Shown here: positions 21,967 through 32,400 of the stretch, piece by piece
Numbering within the stretch: position 1 is the first letter of the stretch
Layout of the letters: every line of letters starts with the position of its first letter
NCBI RefSeq assembly: GCF_001640805.2
Contig: NC_066850.1
Span: forward strand, 214,525 to 278,524
DNA from: Lates calcarifer
Lineage: Eukaryota; Chordata; Actinopteri; Centropomidae
DNA: 64,000 nt
Direction of reading: 5' to 3'
The notes under the pieces: model-generated
Databases searched by the model: none
The model's input: the letters and a program-made list of their open reading frames with translations, nothing else
What the model was told of the DNA's origin: nothing
Program-made: the position numbers and the translations under genes

Positions 21967-22812
21967 CCTGTGGTCATGTGACCTGTGTACTGACAGGTGT
22001 GTTTACCTGTGGACAGTTTAAATGCTGTGGGGTGATCTACTTCACTGATTGGCTGGAGATGACAGAGATGGAGTGGCCACCTGACTCCTGCTGCTCCAAT
22101 CAGTATCCAGGCTGCGCCCGCCACGCCCACTACCACGACCTGAGTGACCTCCACCAAGAGGTGAGACTCCACCCACTCTGACTGGAGGACAGATGTCACC
22201 AATCACAGAGGTTCATCTGAAATCAGACAGAGACAATGAACAGACGTTAAAACAGCGACTGTGTTTCCTCCTCTTCATCTTTATCTGATATCCACACATT
22301 AGGAATCACCCTGTTCCTGTCAGAGGACTCAGACTCTTTATGTTTAAACCTGACACGTTGTTATTTTTCTGTCCATGTACACGAGGTGACTGACGATGAC
22401 ATTCAGTTTGGATGTGTTTAAAGTCAGAGGAATGTCAGACAGCTGCAGACTGATGACTCCTCATCCCCGGTGTTTGTTTCAGGGCTGTGGTCCAAAGATC
22501 TACAGTTTCATCCGGGGGACGAAGCAGCTGCAGGTGTTGCGTTTCCTGGGCGTGTCCATCGGCGTGGCTCAGATCCTGGCCATGGCGCTCACCCTCACGC
22601 TGCTCTGGGCTCTTTATTACGGACGGAAGTCTTCACATCTGGACTCCACAACGCTGCCGGCGCCGGACGACTCCGTCCCGGTCACGGTGACACATGGACC
22701 CTCGGCTGAAGCTCTGAAGTCAGGCTGCAGCCGCGCTAATAAAGGCTGTGCTAACATGGCCGCAGCCTCCAAACCTCATGAACACCAGTTTGAGATGGCG
22801 CGTCTGTCGTAG
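17707..22812 (+). CDS. tspan12: Tetraspanin-12 (complete, 7 coding exons)
   Basis: Exons 17707-17772, 18357-18439, 18681-18816, 20123-20188, 21822-21929, 22017-22160 and 22483-22812 join in phase to 310 aa plus TAG (human about 305). Tspan12 is a plasma-membrane tetraspanin that enhances Norrin/Frizzled-4/LRP5 beta-catenin signalling, chiefly in retinal vessels. Four membrane segments are visible at about residues 13-36, 60-82, 89-109 and 222-245. The large extracellular loop has CCG (156-158), DSCC (176-179), PGC (184-186) and GCG (202-204), the tetraspanin cysteine pattern. Conserved stretches include [11 protein letters not shown] and [13 protein letters not shown]. The cytoplasmic tail after about 248 is diverged and may carry palmitoylatable Cys. 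The start was chosen because [20 protein letters not shown] matches the family. The gene is head-to-head with ing3 and tail-to-tail with kcnd2. Several acceptors use (TG)n tracts. Confidence 0.97.
17773..18356 (+). other. tspan12 intron 1
   Basis: It contains a (TG)n tract at 18238-18283 and a short TG run just before the acceptor. No other feature was seen. Confidence 0.8.
18357..18439 (+). CDS. tspan12: tspan12 coding exon 2
   Basis: It encodes [20 protein letters not shown] then LTLTAHT, the end of membrane segment 1 and the first extracellular loop. The acceptor GTCCAG follows (TG)5. The donor is AG|GTGAGT. Confidence 0.95.
18681..18816 (+). CDS. tspan12: tspan12 coding exon 3
   Basis: It encodes [20 protein letters not shown] and the rest of membrane segment 2, ending LLLLSW. 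The acceptor is a (TG)n tract then CAG. The donor is TGG|GTACGT. Confidence 0.96.
18817..20122 (+). other. tspan12 intron 3
   Basis: It contains an imperfect 20-bp minisatellite (19383-19625) and a (TG)n tract that runs into the exon 4 acceptor. The non-repetitive stretch 19080-19300 has no open frame with similarity. Confidence 0.75.
19383..19625. repeat. Minisatellite with 20-bp unit ctactgttaacacactgact
   Basis: About twelve imperfect copies carry a GTTAAC site each; some units are extended by 'gagtctga'. It is in tspan12 intron 3. Confidence 0.92.
20123..20188 (+). CDS. tspan12: tspan12 coding exon 4
   Basis: It encodes [20 protein letters not shown] then DE, membrane segment 3. The acceptor TTTCAG follows (TG)n. 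The donor is GAG|GTGAGA. Confidence 0.96.
20753..20816. repeat. Triple 24-bp repeat with CCAAT boxes
   Basis: Three copies of 'tgaccaatcagagctgaggg' occur in direct tandem, each with the NF-Y-type core CCAATCAG. Confidence 0.85.
21505..21541. repeat. (TATTC)n pentanucleotide microsatellite
   Basis: About seven perfect units of 'tattc' in tspan12 intron 4. Confidence 0.95.
21654..21819. repeat. (TG)n array with TC interruptions abutting the tspan12 exon 5 acceptor
   Basis: About 165 bp of TG dinucleotides with scattered 'tctg' runs straight into GCAG|CC at 21821/21822, so it supplies the polypyrimidine region. Confidence 0.97.
21822..21929 (+). CDS. tspan12: tspan12 coding exon 5
   Basis: It has 36 codons with [20 protein letters not shown] and HTWNSFQTE in the large loop. 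It is preceded by about 165 bp of (TG)n and followed by GTAAC and a (CA)n tract. Confidence 0.96.
21933..21964. repeat. (CA)n tract just after the tspan12 exon 5 donor
   Basis: CA repeats begin three bases after the donor GT. They are complementary to the TG array upstream of the same exon. Confidence 0.95.
22017..22160 (+). CDS. tspan12: tspan12 coding exon 6
   Basis: It has 48 codons with the [18 protein letters not shown] signature and the DSCC and PGC cysteines. The donor is GAG|GTGAGA. Confidence 0.97.
22483..22812 (+). CDS. tspan12: tspan12 coding exon 7 (last)
   Basis: It begins [20 protein letters not shown], contains membrane segment 4 and the cytoplasmic tail, and ends FEMARLS then TAG at 22810-22812. 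The acceptor is TTTCAG. Confidence 0.97.
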   Translation, partial: GCGPKIYSFIRGTKQLQVLRFLGVSIGVAQILAMALTLTLLWALYYGRKSSHLDSTTLPAPDDSVPVTVTHGPSAEALKSGCSRANKGCANMAAASKPHEHQFEMARLS

Positions 22813-22999
22813 CAGCTGAGGACAAACATCTGGAGTTTTACCCACAGTTTCTGTCAGTTACAACATTTTACTCACCGTGTTCATGTCGTCTGTGAACAGG
22901 TCAAACATCAGCAGATCAGCCATGACAACACAGGAAATTAAATGTTCAAAAATACACAAACACACAACAAAAAATGAGATAAAAAGAGGGAAGTAAACA

Positions 23000-23005
23000 A
23001 ATAAA
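23000..23005 (+). terminator. Possible tspan12 polyadenylation signal
   Basis: AATAAA occurs 188 bp after the tspan12 stop. Later AATAAA copies also exist (for example near 23728). Confidence 0.3.
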
Positions 23006-24134
23006 ACATGTCTGATAAATATTCAGTCTTTAAAACATTCTAATCTTCATGGAAACAGAATGAAAGAGGACAGAGCATGGAGCCCTGAGGAACACCACAG
23101 GTCTGAGGAGGGTTCACCAGGTTGTTTGATACACGTGATGTAAACCAGTCTGAGGCAGCAGCCATGACACCAACACATTCATCAGTGTCATCCAATCAAG
23201 CAGACGTATTAGATTTAATAACCTGGATAAACTGGGTTATGTTCTGTCGTGTTTGTAGATGTCAGATTTCACCTCGGTGAGTTCACTGTCGTTATCACTG
23301 ACAGAACTACACAAAGACCAGAGTTGGAATAAACTGGCTTCATCCTTTAACTGATTTGCTGCAGATACACGTCGGCGGAACAAAGAGAAAAACTGTGTGA
23401 ACTATAACCTGAGATGATGGACGGTGGTTCTCTGGCTGTGGTTCTTCACTGGACTGAAACACTAAAGGAAACAACCACTGTCTGGGGAAAGAGGAATGTT
23501 TCACCACTACAGAAACTGTTGGAAACCTTCTTCATCCAGACTGGATAAAAACCTTTTTCAGGACGGGATGTTGTTGCTGTCGTTGTTGTTGCGTGTCAGG
23601 ACCCACTGGAAGATAAACACATGTTCATCAGAGAGATAAACTCTACATGAGAAACTGTGCATGGTGTTGAATATTTAATGATATTTGTCTCACATTTATT
23701 GGAGCGTTTGATCATTTTCTCACTGGAATAAAAACTAAACATTAAAACAGGATGACACTGATCTGTCTACACAACATGGATGTTTGGTTTAGTTACCAGG
23801 CTCTGCAGACGAGCCGGGAGGTGTAACTGCAGAGCACAGCTTCAACGCCTCGAGGGGCAGTTAGCTGTACAGATTATTATTTGTAAACCAGCTGCTGTAT
23901 TTTTTGCTGTGAAATTATTATTTGTTCACAGCATTCAACAATTTAAAAAACTTGGTGGTCAGATAATTTAATATCTGGATTCCCTTCATTCAATTTGACC
24001 TGATTTAAAGTTTTAGATTAAAAAATAAATTAATTACCGTCTGGATTTTATCAAAGCAGACACATCAAACCACAGAAACTCAGATATTTCAGTGTTATAG
24101 ACTCTGTGACTGGATATGTAGAAATTCAGACACA

Positions 24135-24334
24135 CACTCAGTGTCCACTTTATTAGGTACACCTGTTCAATCTGAAGCAGCTGATCTGCCATAACATCTG
24201 TAACATCAGCTTTAGGTTGTACTGGACTACATTATATACATGAGGGAGTCAGAATATTAGGAATACCTCTGAATATAAAGAGGTCCAGTAGACACAGACT
24301 GTACATGTGTACCTAATAAAGTGGACACTGAGTG
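24135..24334. mobile_element. Short MITE-like element with 28-bp terminal inverted repeats
   Basis: It starts 'cactcagtgtccactttatt' and ends with the exact complement ('aataaagtggacactgagtg'). The total is about 200 bp and it has no open frame, so it is non-autonomous. No clear target-site duplication could be read. Confidence 0.85.
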
Positions 24335-26418
24335 CAGGTTCATATTAATGTACATTTTCATAGTCCTGATGTTAGAGGAACTTCAAGGCTGAAAAACTCT
24401 GGATTCACCATCTGAAACATTTCACCTAAACCACATTCCTCATGTCCCGCTGCAGCTGTTGGAGAAAGTGGAAACCACAAAGCGTCAGCTGTTCAGAGTG
24501 AAAAGCTCCCAACATCCAGCATGTATGAAATTCTACCTCCACAACCACTGTACACAGTATTAATAGTTCATTTACCCTAAGTGTACACTGGACGTCTGAG
24601 CTGCTGGAGACGACCTGCCGCCATTAAAACCATCCGCATGTCCCGAAGTTCGCAGTCATCTCACTTTACACACTATCGCAACGGTGTGTCATATTACATT
24701 GTTAGTATTACAGAGTAAAGTATTGTTAATATTATATCGTATTGTATCATTTAGTTTCGTATCATAAAGTATTGCATTGTTAAGTATCATATCGTAAAGT
24801 ATTCTGTGACACCGTGTAGAATCATACCATAAAAAAACAACCTGAAAGTCTGACTTTGTTCGGGGGAATTTAGATCATCATCGTACTGAATGAAAACAGA
24901 CGCCCAGATGCTGTTTGTGTTTTAATAGGACAATGTTTTTATTCTATTTACTCAGACACTGCACTGGACTAAAACCATGGAAGCTTCTCTTTTTTAAAAT
25001 ATTGTCCTGATTAATTCATATTTTATCAATATAATGCAAGCTGTAACAAATCAAAAGTAATAATGATCATACTCATCCGGAAAATTTATTCAATTTACAG
25101 GTAAATCCTTTTCATCTTCATCACCTCTGACATGACAACTGATCCAAACGCATGCATGTTGTATCGCAAAGGCTTTAGAAAAATACCACGTGGAATGTTA
25201 ACTGAACATAAGACACAACAACTTCTTATGGAAATTATCAAAAACAAAAAAATGGTTTACTACACCAAAGAACAATTACAGCACATGTGCACTAGCAACA
25301 GTAATCATAATGTTCTTTCTTTTGCAACCAAAAATTAACATTATAATCCTCAAAAATATGTTTCTATTCTTCTATTCCCCATGTCCCCAAGCATCAGCTA
25401 TCTTTACAAAACAAACATAAAAAAGAAAAAGACGTTGGTTGCATATGTAAAATTACTGTCGAGCAGTGATGGTGATGGGGGGTTAAATAAGGGGCAGCTA
25501 GCGGGGTTGGCCATTTGCATCTTCAGTCTGAAAAGCTGAATTTGGGAAACATCTTAGAAAATAATCAACAAGGAAACCGATCATGTTCAAGATAAATACC
25601 AGCACTGAGATGAAATATTAGTCATTAAAATGTTTTTTTTTTTTTTAAATATAACTGCATCAGTGCTGAACTGAGCTCATTCACAAATGTTTGATACTTT
25701 GGTGCTCTGATGGCAGAAAAAATAAAATCCAGATCATCTGAATGTGATCTGCTGTGCTCTCTTCTCCAAATGATTTATAATCCAGTTGTAGCGTAGAAAC
25801 GTCCACAAGGTGAATCCGGGAAAAATCTTCATTAAAATCCAATGGATAACAAACAAAGTCTCCCCACAGAGGAGAGGAATGTTTTCATAGTTTAAGAAAA
25901 AGACCAGTGTCTTCGTATCAAAATGGATTCAAAGTTCGTCTTCAGACGTTTCAGTGAAATGGTTCACTGTGACTTGGGTTCAACCATTTGGGGCAGATAC
26001 TGATGTTTCTGAGAAATTAGATCCAACTTTAAATTTAAACATTTTCATAACAAAAATACAAATATTAAGTGTTTTTCCATTTGTCAGTCAACAATAAAAC
26101 TCTCTACTTGAACCCAAACTACTGGATATTTTCGTTCAATGGCTAGATTTCAGTGTGAAACGCGTCCTGACTACACAATGAAATATAGTCACTGTATAAT
26201 GTTTAATGTAACACAGATATCTAAAAAGCTGATAAAATGATAAAATATAAAAAGATATAAACATAATATTTTGGGACTTTGGGGGATCCACAAGAAAGTC
26301 AAATGAGGACTGTGATCCAAAATATTCACCAAAATATTTTAGTGTTGTCTTAGTTTCAAGACAGAGAAATATCATCTCACTGTTTCTGACAGTTAAAGTT
26401 ACTTATGAGAATCAGATC

Positions 26419-26520
26419 TTTGTGTTAGCCTAGCGTACCATAAAGACTGGCAGCAGGGTGAAACAACTATAGTGTGGCTCAGTGCAAACTACAGAAATAC
26501 ACCTACTAACACACATAAAG
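26419..26520 (+). repeat. Teleost interspersed repeat (TAGCCTAGC family), copy 2
   Basis: 'gttagcctagcgtaccataa' and 'agactggcagcagggtgaaa' are followed by 'caaactacagaaatacacct', the extended form of this repeat. Confidence 0.6.
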
Positions 26521-28644
26521 CTAAATAATTAATCTGCACACAATCAGAATCTATTAACAACAGTTTATGGTTTCAGTGGGAGGTACGTGATGAAAATACT
26601 AAGCTAACATTAGGCCAGCCTCGCCCTGATGCTCTGTGCATAACACATGCAATTATATCTGAATATCTTAATCTGAATAAATTTCCCAAAATGTTTAATT
26701 CTGTTTACTGTCAGAATCAGTAACAGAACATTTCTACAGTTTAACATAGCTCAGATTTAGTGTTAGCGGCTACATCACTGTGATATGGTTGAAGCTGTCA
26801 GTCTGACCTTTAGCAGCAGAGCTAATGATACGTAGCTAACGTTAGCTAATGTTATAAGTTCACAGGCTGACAGTGTCCAAAGATCTTCTTATAAAGATAT
26901 TAAAGTGATATTCTTAAAAGTATAACTGGGAGATTCTGACTATTTACTATTATTTACTGATCAATACTCGACTACCTAGCTACAATGTTCAATGCTGGAG
27001 AATTATGTGTTCTGACTCATCACTCTCTTGGTCTTTTTCAACAACAAAAAGACAAAGGCTTTGTTATTACTACTATTAAAATATTAGTTTAGACTGTAGT
27101 TTGGCTAACTCATGAAATAAATGTTGCTACAGCTAATAGAATAAAAAATAAGATGCTGCTAACAGCTAACAGCTAAAAGCATAGATCCTGCTCTTCTTAC
27201 AGTGGACAGCTGGGTGATGGGACATCTTATAATTTAGGGGGTCACTCATTAGTAGTCATTGTAATAGTTATATATATGTATTTAAATTACGGCTGCAGCT
27301 ATTGTTACAGTACAGAGTTCTCCCTGAAACCAGTTCTTTCAACCAGTGATAAAAGACAAGCATCTTCCCAACAAAGTGATTTAACCCTGGCTGAAAGTTA
27401 AAGGCTAAAAAAGAAAAAAAAAACAACATTAGGCAACATGTGCTTTAAATAAACCAGCAAGCAGGACAACAAAGATAAATGCCAGCTCCAGTGCAAAGAC
27501 AAACAGATTTTTTTCTTATCACAAATTGACATCAGTGTTTTCCAAGATGGCGGTTCAGTGTGTTCATGTGTCTGTACAGCAGAGAGGAAGAGCAGTGAGC
27601 TCCGACAGAAAGATCAGGTACAAAACTAATATATACACAGTCAGGACCAGACCCAGGCCCAGACCCGGACCTAAACCAGACCTGGTCCGCTCATGTTGCA
27701 GTAGCGGGTCACACACACACACTCAATCTGATCTGCATGCAGAGGAACAACACACCTGGTCCATGCACTCAAACACACACAGATACTGAACATGCTCGAA
27801 GGTTTTCCTCGTCTCATCTTTCTACATCAAGCTGCAAATACAAAACCTCCTCCTCTAAATCAGCTAATTAAAGGAAAAGCTTATAATGGGGGAGGAACAG
27901 CTGATAACCATTTGACAAAGCCCTGATCCAGAACTCAAACTGTATCATGGTCTTAGAAATATTTAAGACTTCAACACTCCTCAAAATCACTCTGTGATTT
28001 GGTCACATATCCAGACTTTATAAATAGAAATGTGAACAAATAAATATCGAAATCATGGAAATAGTGTATTAATGAATATCAAAAACAATAAATAAGTTTA
28101 AAGTCACTAAAACATGCTTAAGACTGTTTGACACTCAGTCAACATTGTTTTTTTTCCACCTTAAAAACTTTCCAACCACAGGGTGAGTTTCTATTCTTAA
28201 TATATTCTTCACAGGTTTTATGAACTTGAATGACTGAATTTCCAATGAGAAGTTTTCCATGAGAAGACCATTCACACTGTCCTGAACCAGGGCTAATATA
28301 CCCAGAGATAGATGGGAAGATGGGGAAACTTCTAAGCTAGCTAAATGAAACCTTGTCTCACGAGAAGAAAAAGTACCAACAATTTCAAAACTATCTTTCT
28401 TTACATATTGTATCTTGTTTATTTGACACAAGTAGAAAATGAGACACTGTGGTTTTAGGAGCACTTAGCTCTGGAAGACTGTTTGTCCAACACCAAGGAC
28501 TTAACGATACGTCATCTTATGTAATGACAAAATAAGTAAGTATTTTTAAAGTCTAAGACAGGCTCCGGTCAGCTAAACCCAGCTAACTCTTTAATGGATC
28601 GGTGATTCACTAAAGAGATGCAACATGTAAATCAAACAGTTTTG

Positions 28645-28705
28645 GAGCGGTTTCGAGACTGAGGCTAGCAGTTTCCCTCTGCATCCAGTCTTTGTGCTAT
28701 GCTAG
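28645..28705 (-). repeat. Teleost interspersed repeat (TAGCCTAGC family), copy 3
   Basis: This is the reverse complement of copies 1 and 2: 'gctagcagtttccctctg' then 'ccagtctttgtgctatgcta'. Confidence 0.6.
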
Positions 28706-29231
28706 GCTAAACATATCTGAAACTGATCCATTTTCCCATCTGACTCTGGTGAGATGGTTAACAGTGTGGTTCCTAAAATGTTGGATGTTTCCTTTAAAAC
28801 ACTTTCAAAAGAAAGAAATCTACATTAGCATCAACTTTCTTTGTGTTTTTAAGACAAAATTTGAAGACGTACAGGATTTGAAAAATAGCAATAATAACGA
28901 TTAATTCTCTCAGAGAGATATTAGTCATCAGCCAAAGAGCGGCCATTTTCTCCTCTCTGATATTTCACTGCTGGAGTAAAAATCCTTCCAAAAAGAAACT
29001 GTTGAAAATGTTGTGATCCGAGGTTAGCTGAGTTTTACTGTGTTCAAATTGACGTGTTCCTCCCCGAGAGGTGGAGTGGAGAACTGTTTGAACTAACCCA
29101 TCACTTCCAGCGTGGACACATGAAGCAGCTACCAAACCCTGCCGTCTGAGTCTGATGTGGTGCTGGGGCTGTTGACCCCTGACCCTGAACCTCCGTCGTC
29201 CTCCTGCCGTGTCGGAGGGGGTTGGTATCGT

Positions 29232-29418
29232 CTAGAGTGCTGACACTCGGACGATGTTGGCCTGGGAGTAGTCGGTGGAGCTGGTTGACTCATCGCCCTC
29301 AGGTGTGGTGCCAGGCGGCGTGGGCATGCTGATTATGGCGGCGGTCATGTACGGCTGGTCACAGTTCAGAGGAACCGTCTCCTCGAATTTGGCGTTCAGA
29401 CTGGATCGACTGGAACGA
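29232..29418 (-). CDS. kcnd2: kcnd2 coding exon 6 (last)
   Basis: It encodes [20 protein letters not shown], then [18 protein letters not shown] and the VSAL terminus, with TAG at 29234-29232. The acceptor is CTGTAG. Confidence 0.97.
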
Positions 29419-32400
29419 CTACAGAGAGAGGAAATGGTAACGTTTGGATTCAAGAGTAAAATAAGAGCCAGTGTAACGGTGTCTTTGTGATTTATTAAGA
29501 AACTTCAGTTAAGTTTAAACCCAGATTTATCCTCTTTATTTTCAATAATTCTTTTTCTATTAGTCCTGCAGAAACTAATGACTTTTAGCCAGTAGGTGAC
29601 AGTAGAGCAGAATGACACTTTAAAAATAAATCTCCTGTTGCTGGTAGACATTGACACAAGTGTTAAAATGTTGAATCTTGTGAGTTTTAAGATGTAAAGA
29701 AGAGAATAGTTTGTGAGGTGATGGTTGGTGATACAGACAGAGACAGGAGGAGGATAGAACAGAGAGGAGTTGGTTTCCCAGCTGTCCATGTTTAGGAGAA
29801 AGTTCCCAGAGCTCTCAGACCTCCCACAGCTGTACATATTCTGGATTCCTGGTCTCTGACTCTACATGGGAATACACTGTCACATGATCTCTGGTGCCAT
29901 GTGTTTATATACAGTATGTCTGTGAGTGTGGCTCCTACTGTTAGTGTTTATAACATCCTTCAGTGTATTTATAAGTAATGTTAGGTTAAAGAGTGTCTCC
30001 TGCACTGTTTTTCTATAAAAGGAAAGGTCTTATTCTCCAGCCTCGTCTTTGATAAAATACATTCAGATAAGGCCTTAGGATTTAGGATCATAGCCTGAGG
30101 ATTTCCTGCTGTCTGATTAAGGGCTTTTGCAATGTCCTCAAGGATCTCTAAAACTTCTCTCTGCACCTCATGAAGAACGTCTGGAACCTCATGACCAGAA
30201 CCTTCTCATTGACCTCTAATACTTCCTTAAGGGCCTCTGCAGCCTCCTCAGTGTCACTTGAATCGTCTTTGAATCGTCAAAACCTTTGCAACCTGCACAA
30301 GGAACTCTTAAACCTAAAGACTTATGCTACCCCCTTGAGGAATCCTGGGACGAACTCCAAAGTCACCCTAAAGGACTGCAGTGTCCTCAAAGTCAACTAA
30401 AACCCTTCTTAATGACCTCTGAAACCTCTTCAATGACTTCTGAAACCTCCTGAAACCTCTATAACCCTCACAGGGAACTCTGAAACCACCTGAAAGACCT
30501 CTGCCAGCTTCTTTAATGACCTCTACAGCCTTCACATGGAGCTCCTCAACAATTAATTAACTTTAATGTCCAGCTGAGTGTTTGAATGTTTCCCTCCTCG
30601 CTGACACATTTCCACTATAAAACCCAGTGTTTTCAGTCTCCTACCTGTTGGTGAGTGGTCTCTCTCTGATCTGGATGGTGCTCAGCTCCTGGATGCTGCC
30701 TTGCAGTCCTACAGACATGTTGGAGTTTGGGACATTGAAGGTCTTCCTCTTCCTGCGAGAACAGCAGGAGGTGAGGCCGTGAGGTGAGGAAGAGATGGAG
30801 GAAGAACAGGAAACCTGCTTCACCAGAGTCACCTCCCTGCAGCTGGCCTCATACGTCTTCTCATCCACAAACTCATGGTTCTGAGGAACATGGGTGGGGT
30901 GTTATAGGATGACAAAGGAAGAGGTTTAAAATACGGCATCTAATTAATATTAATACATTTTATCACATTAAAACCATTGACAACATGTGACTTTGACAAC
31001 TCCTAGTGGTAGTACCAACACAGTGGCTAACAACAGAAATAAACAGTAGAACTATTTATATATATAACAGTATTTATTTGAAGACAACATAAATTTGGAT
31101 ATCTTACAGTGTAGAAGTGACAGTATCTGTGTGTGAACTCACTGTGGTCTTCTCCAGACAGTGCAGGAGGTGATGATGATGCATCTCGAAGTTGGGGTTG
31201 GTTTTACACACCAGCGCCTGTCCTGCTTCCTTGGACGCCTTCAGGGCACAAAAGAAATCACATGACCTTGTGCTGAGCCCATCATTGGACATGGCTTCAC
31301 TCTGCACAGAACCACAGTACAAAGAGGGGCCGATCCACCGTGATACACCTGGACAGGGCTAACGTTCTCACCAACTTCTGCCAACGCTATGCTCTAAGAA
31401 CATTTACAGCTGTCCAGCGTGTTACCCACAATCCCCTCCTGTTTCAGAGTTAGTTAAAAAATGAATGGTTGCTCACTGGTTCAAACTCAGGCCACCGACA
31501 GCAGCCGTGCAGCAGCTTCATCACTGCTTTTCTAAATGTGTTTATCTTTCTACTTGTTTGTTTTGACTTGAGCCTCATTTGATCCAAGAGAGCCACCGTA
31601 CTTGTGTTGCTCAGGGGTTCAGACTTAATGTGACGCAGGTGGACGGACAGAGGGACTGATGACTCTGGGATCGTGGGGTAAGGTGCTCAGGTACTGCCAA
31701 AGGGACGGTCTGACACTCTGGGAGGTATGCTTGTTAGGTGTCTTCCCCAGAGTCAGAAAATCAGCCATAACTTCCCTTAGGGTCCTTCCTGGGGACCAAG
31801 GAAGTTATGAACCTCATTGAACCTTACTTCTGGGGCCATCCTAAAAAAAAGTCACAAAGCTCACACTTGGCAGCTCCAAAGAAAGTAATGAACCTTGCTC
31901 CTGAGGACTGTTCAAAGGACCCTAAAGTAAGTCTTGGGCCTCTTTCCTGGTGATACTACAGAAAGAGACAAACATCTGACCTGAGCACCCCAAAAGAAGT
32001 AAGACACCTTAATCAATGGACCTGTAAGTCATGAACCTCATTCACTGAGGACCTAAAGGAAGTCACAAAACTCACTTTCAGAAACCATGAAGAAATGAAA
32101 AAATCTTACTCCTGGTCCTACTGGCTTGTAGTCCTGGGGTCACCAATAAGTGAGCTCAGGCTGCTGGCTTAACATTTCCAAACGTGTCCCAGACTGATCT
32201 ATACTGTTTCTCTTTAATCTTCTCCTCTGACTCTGGGTGAGACATCAAACAAGACATCTTATTGTTTCTGTAATGGTCAGAGTGAAGTGCCACCACCCTC
32301 TTCCGTCACTTCTGCATCACACTGACTCTGCTCCTCTGCATGCCACCTGGCCGACATGCAGCTCAGCCCAATCTCATTCCTCCACATGGTAATGGATCTA

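Larger units (their letters stand above)
22813..29231. other. tspan12-kcnd2 tail-to-tail intergenic region
   Basis: About 6.4 kb holds both 3' UTRs of unknown length, a MITE-like element (24135-24334) and two interspersed-repeat copies. The part nearest kcnd2 is AT-rich and could be a long kcnd2 3' UTR. No coding exon is supported. Confidence 0.6.

Noticed and set aside
29981..30400. Open frames on both strands in kcnd2 intron 5 (for example one starting [17 protein letters not shown])
   Set aside because: They fall in a degenerate minisatellite whose period creates helical-looking peptides. No splice sites link them to kcnd2.
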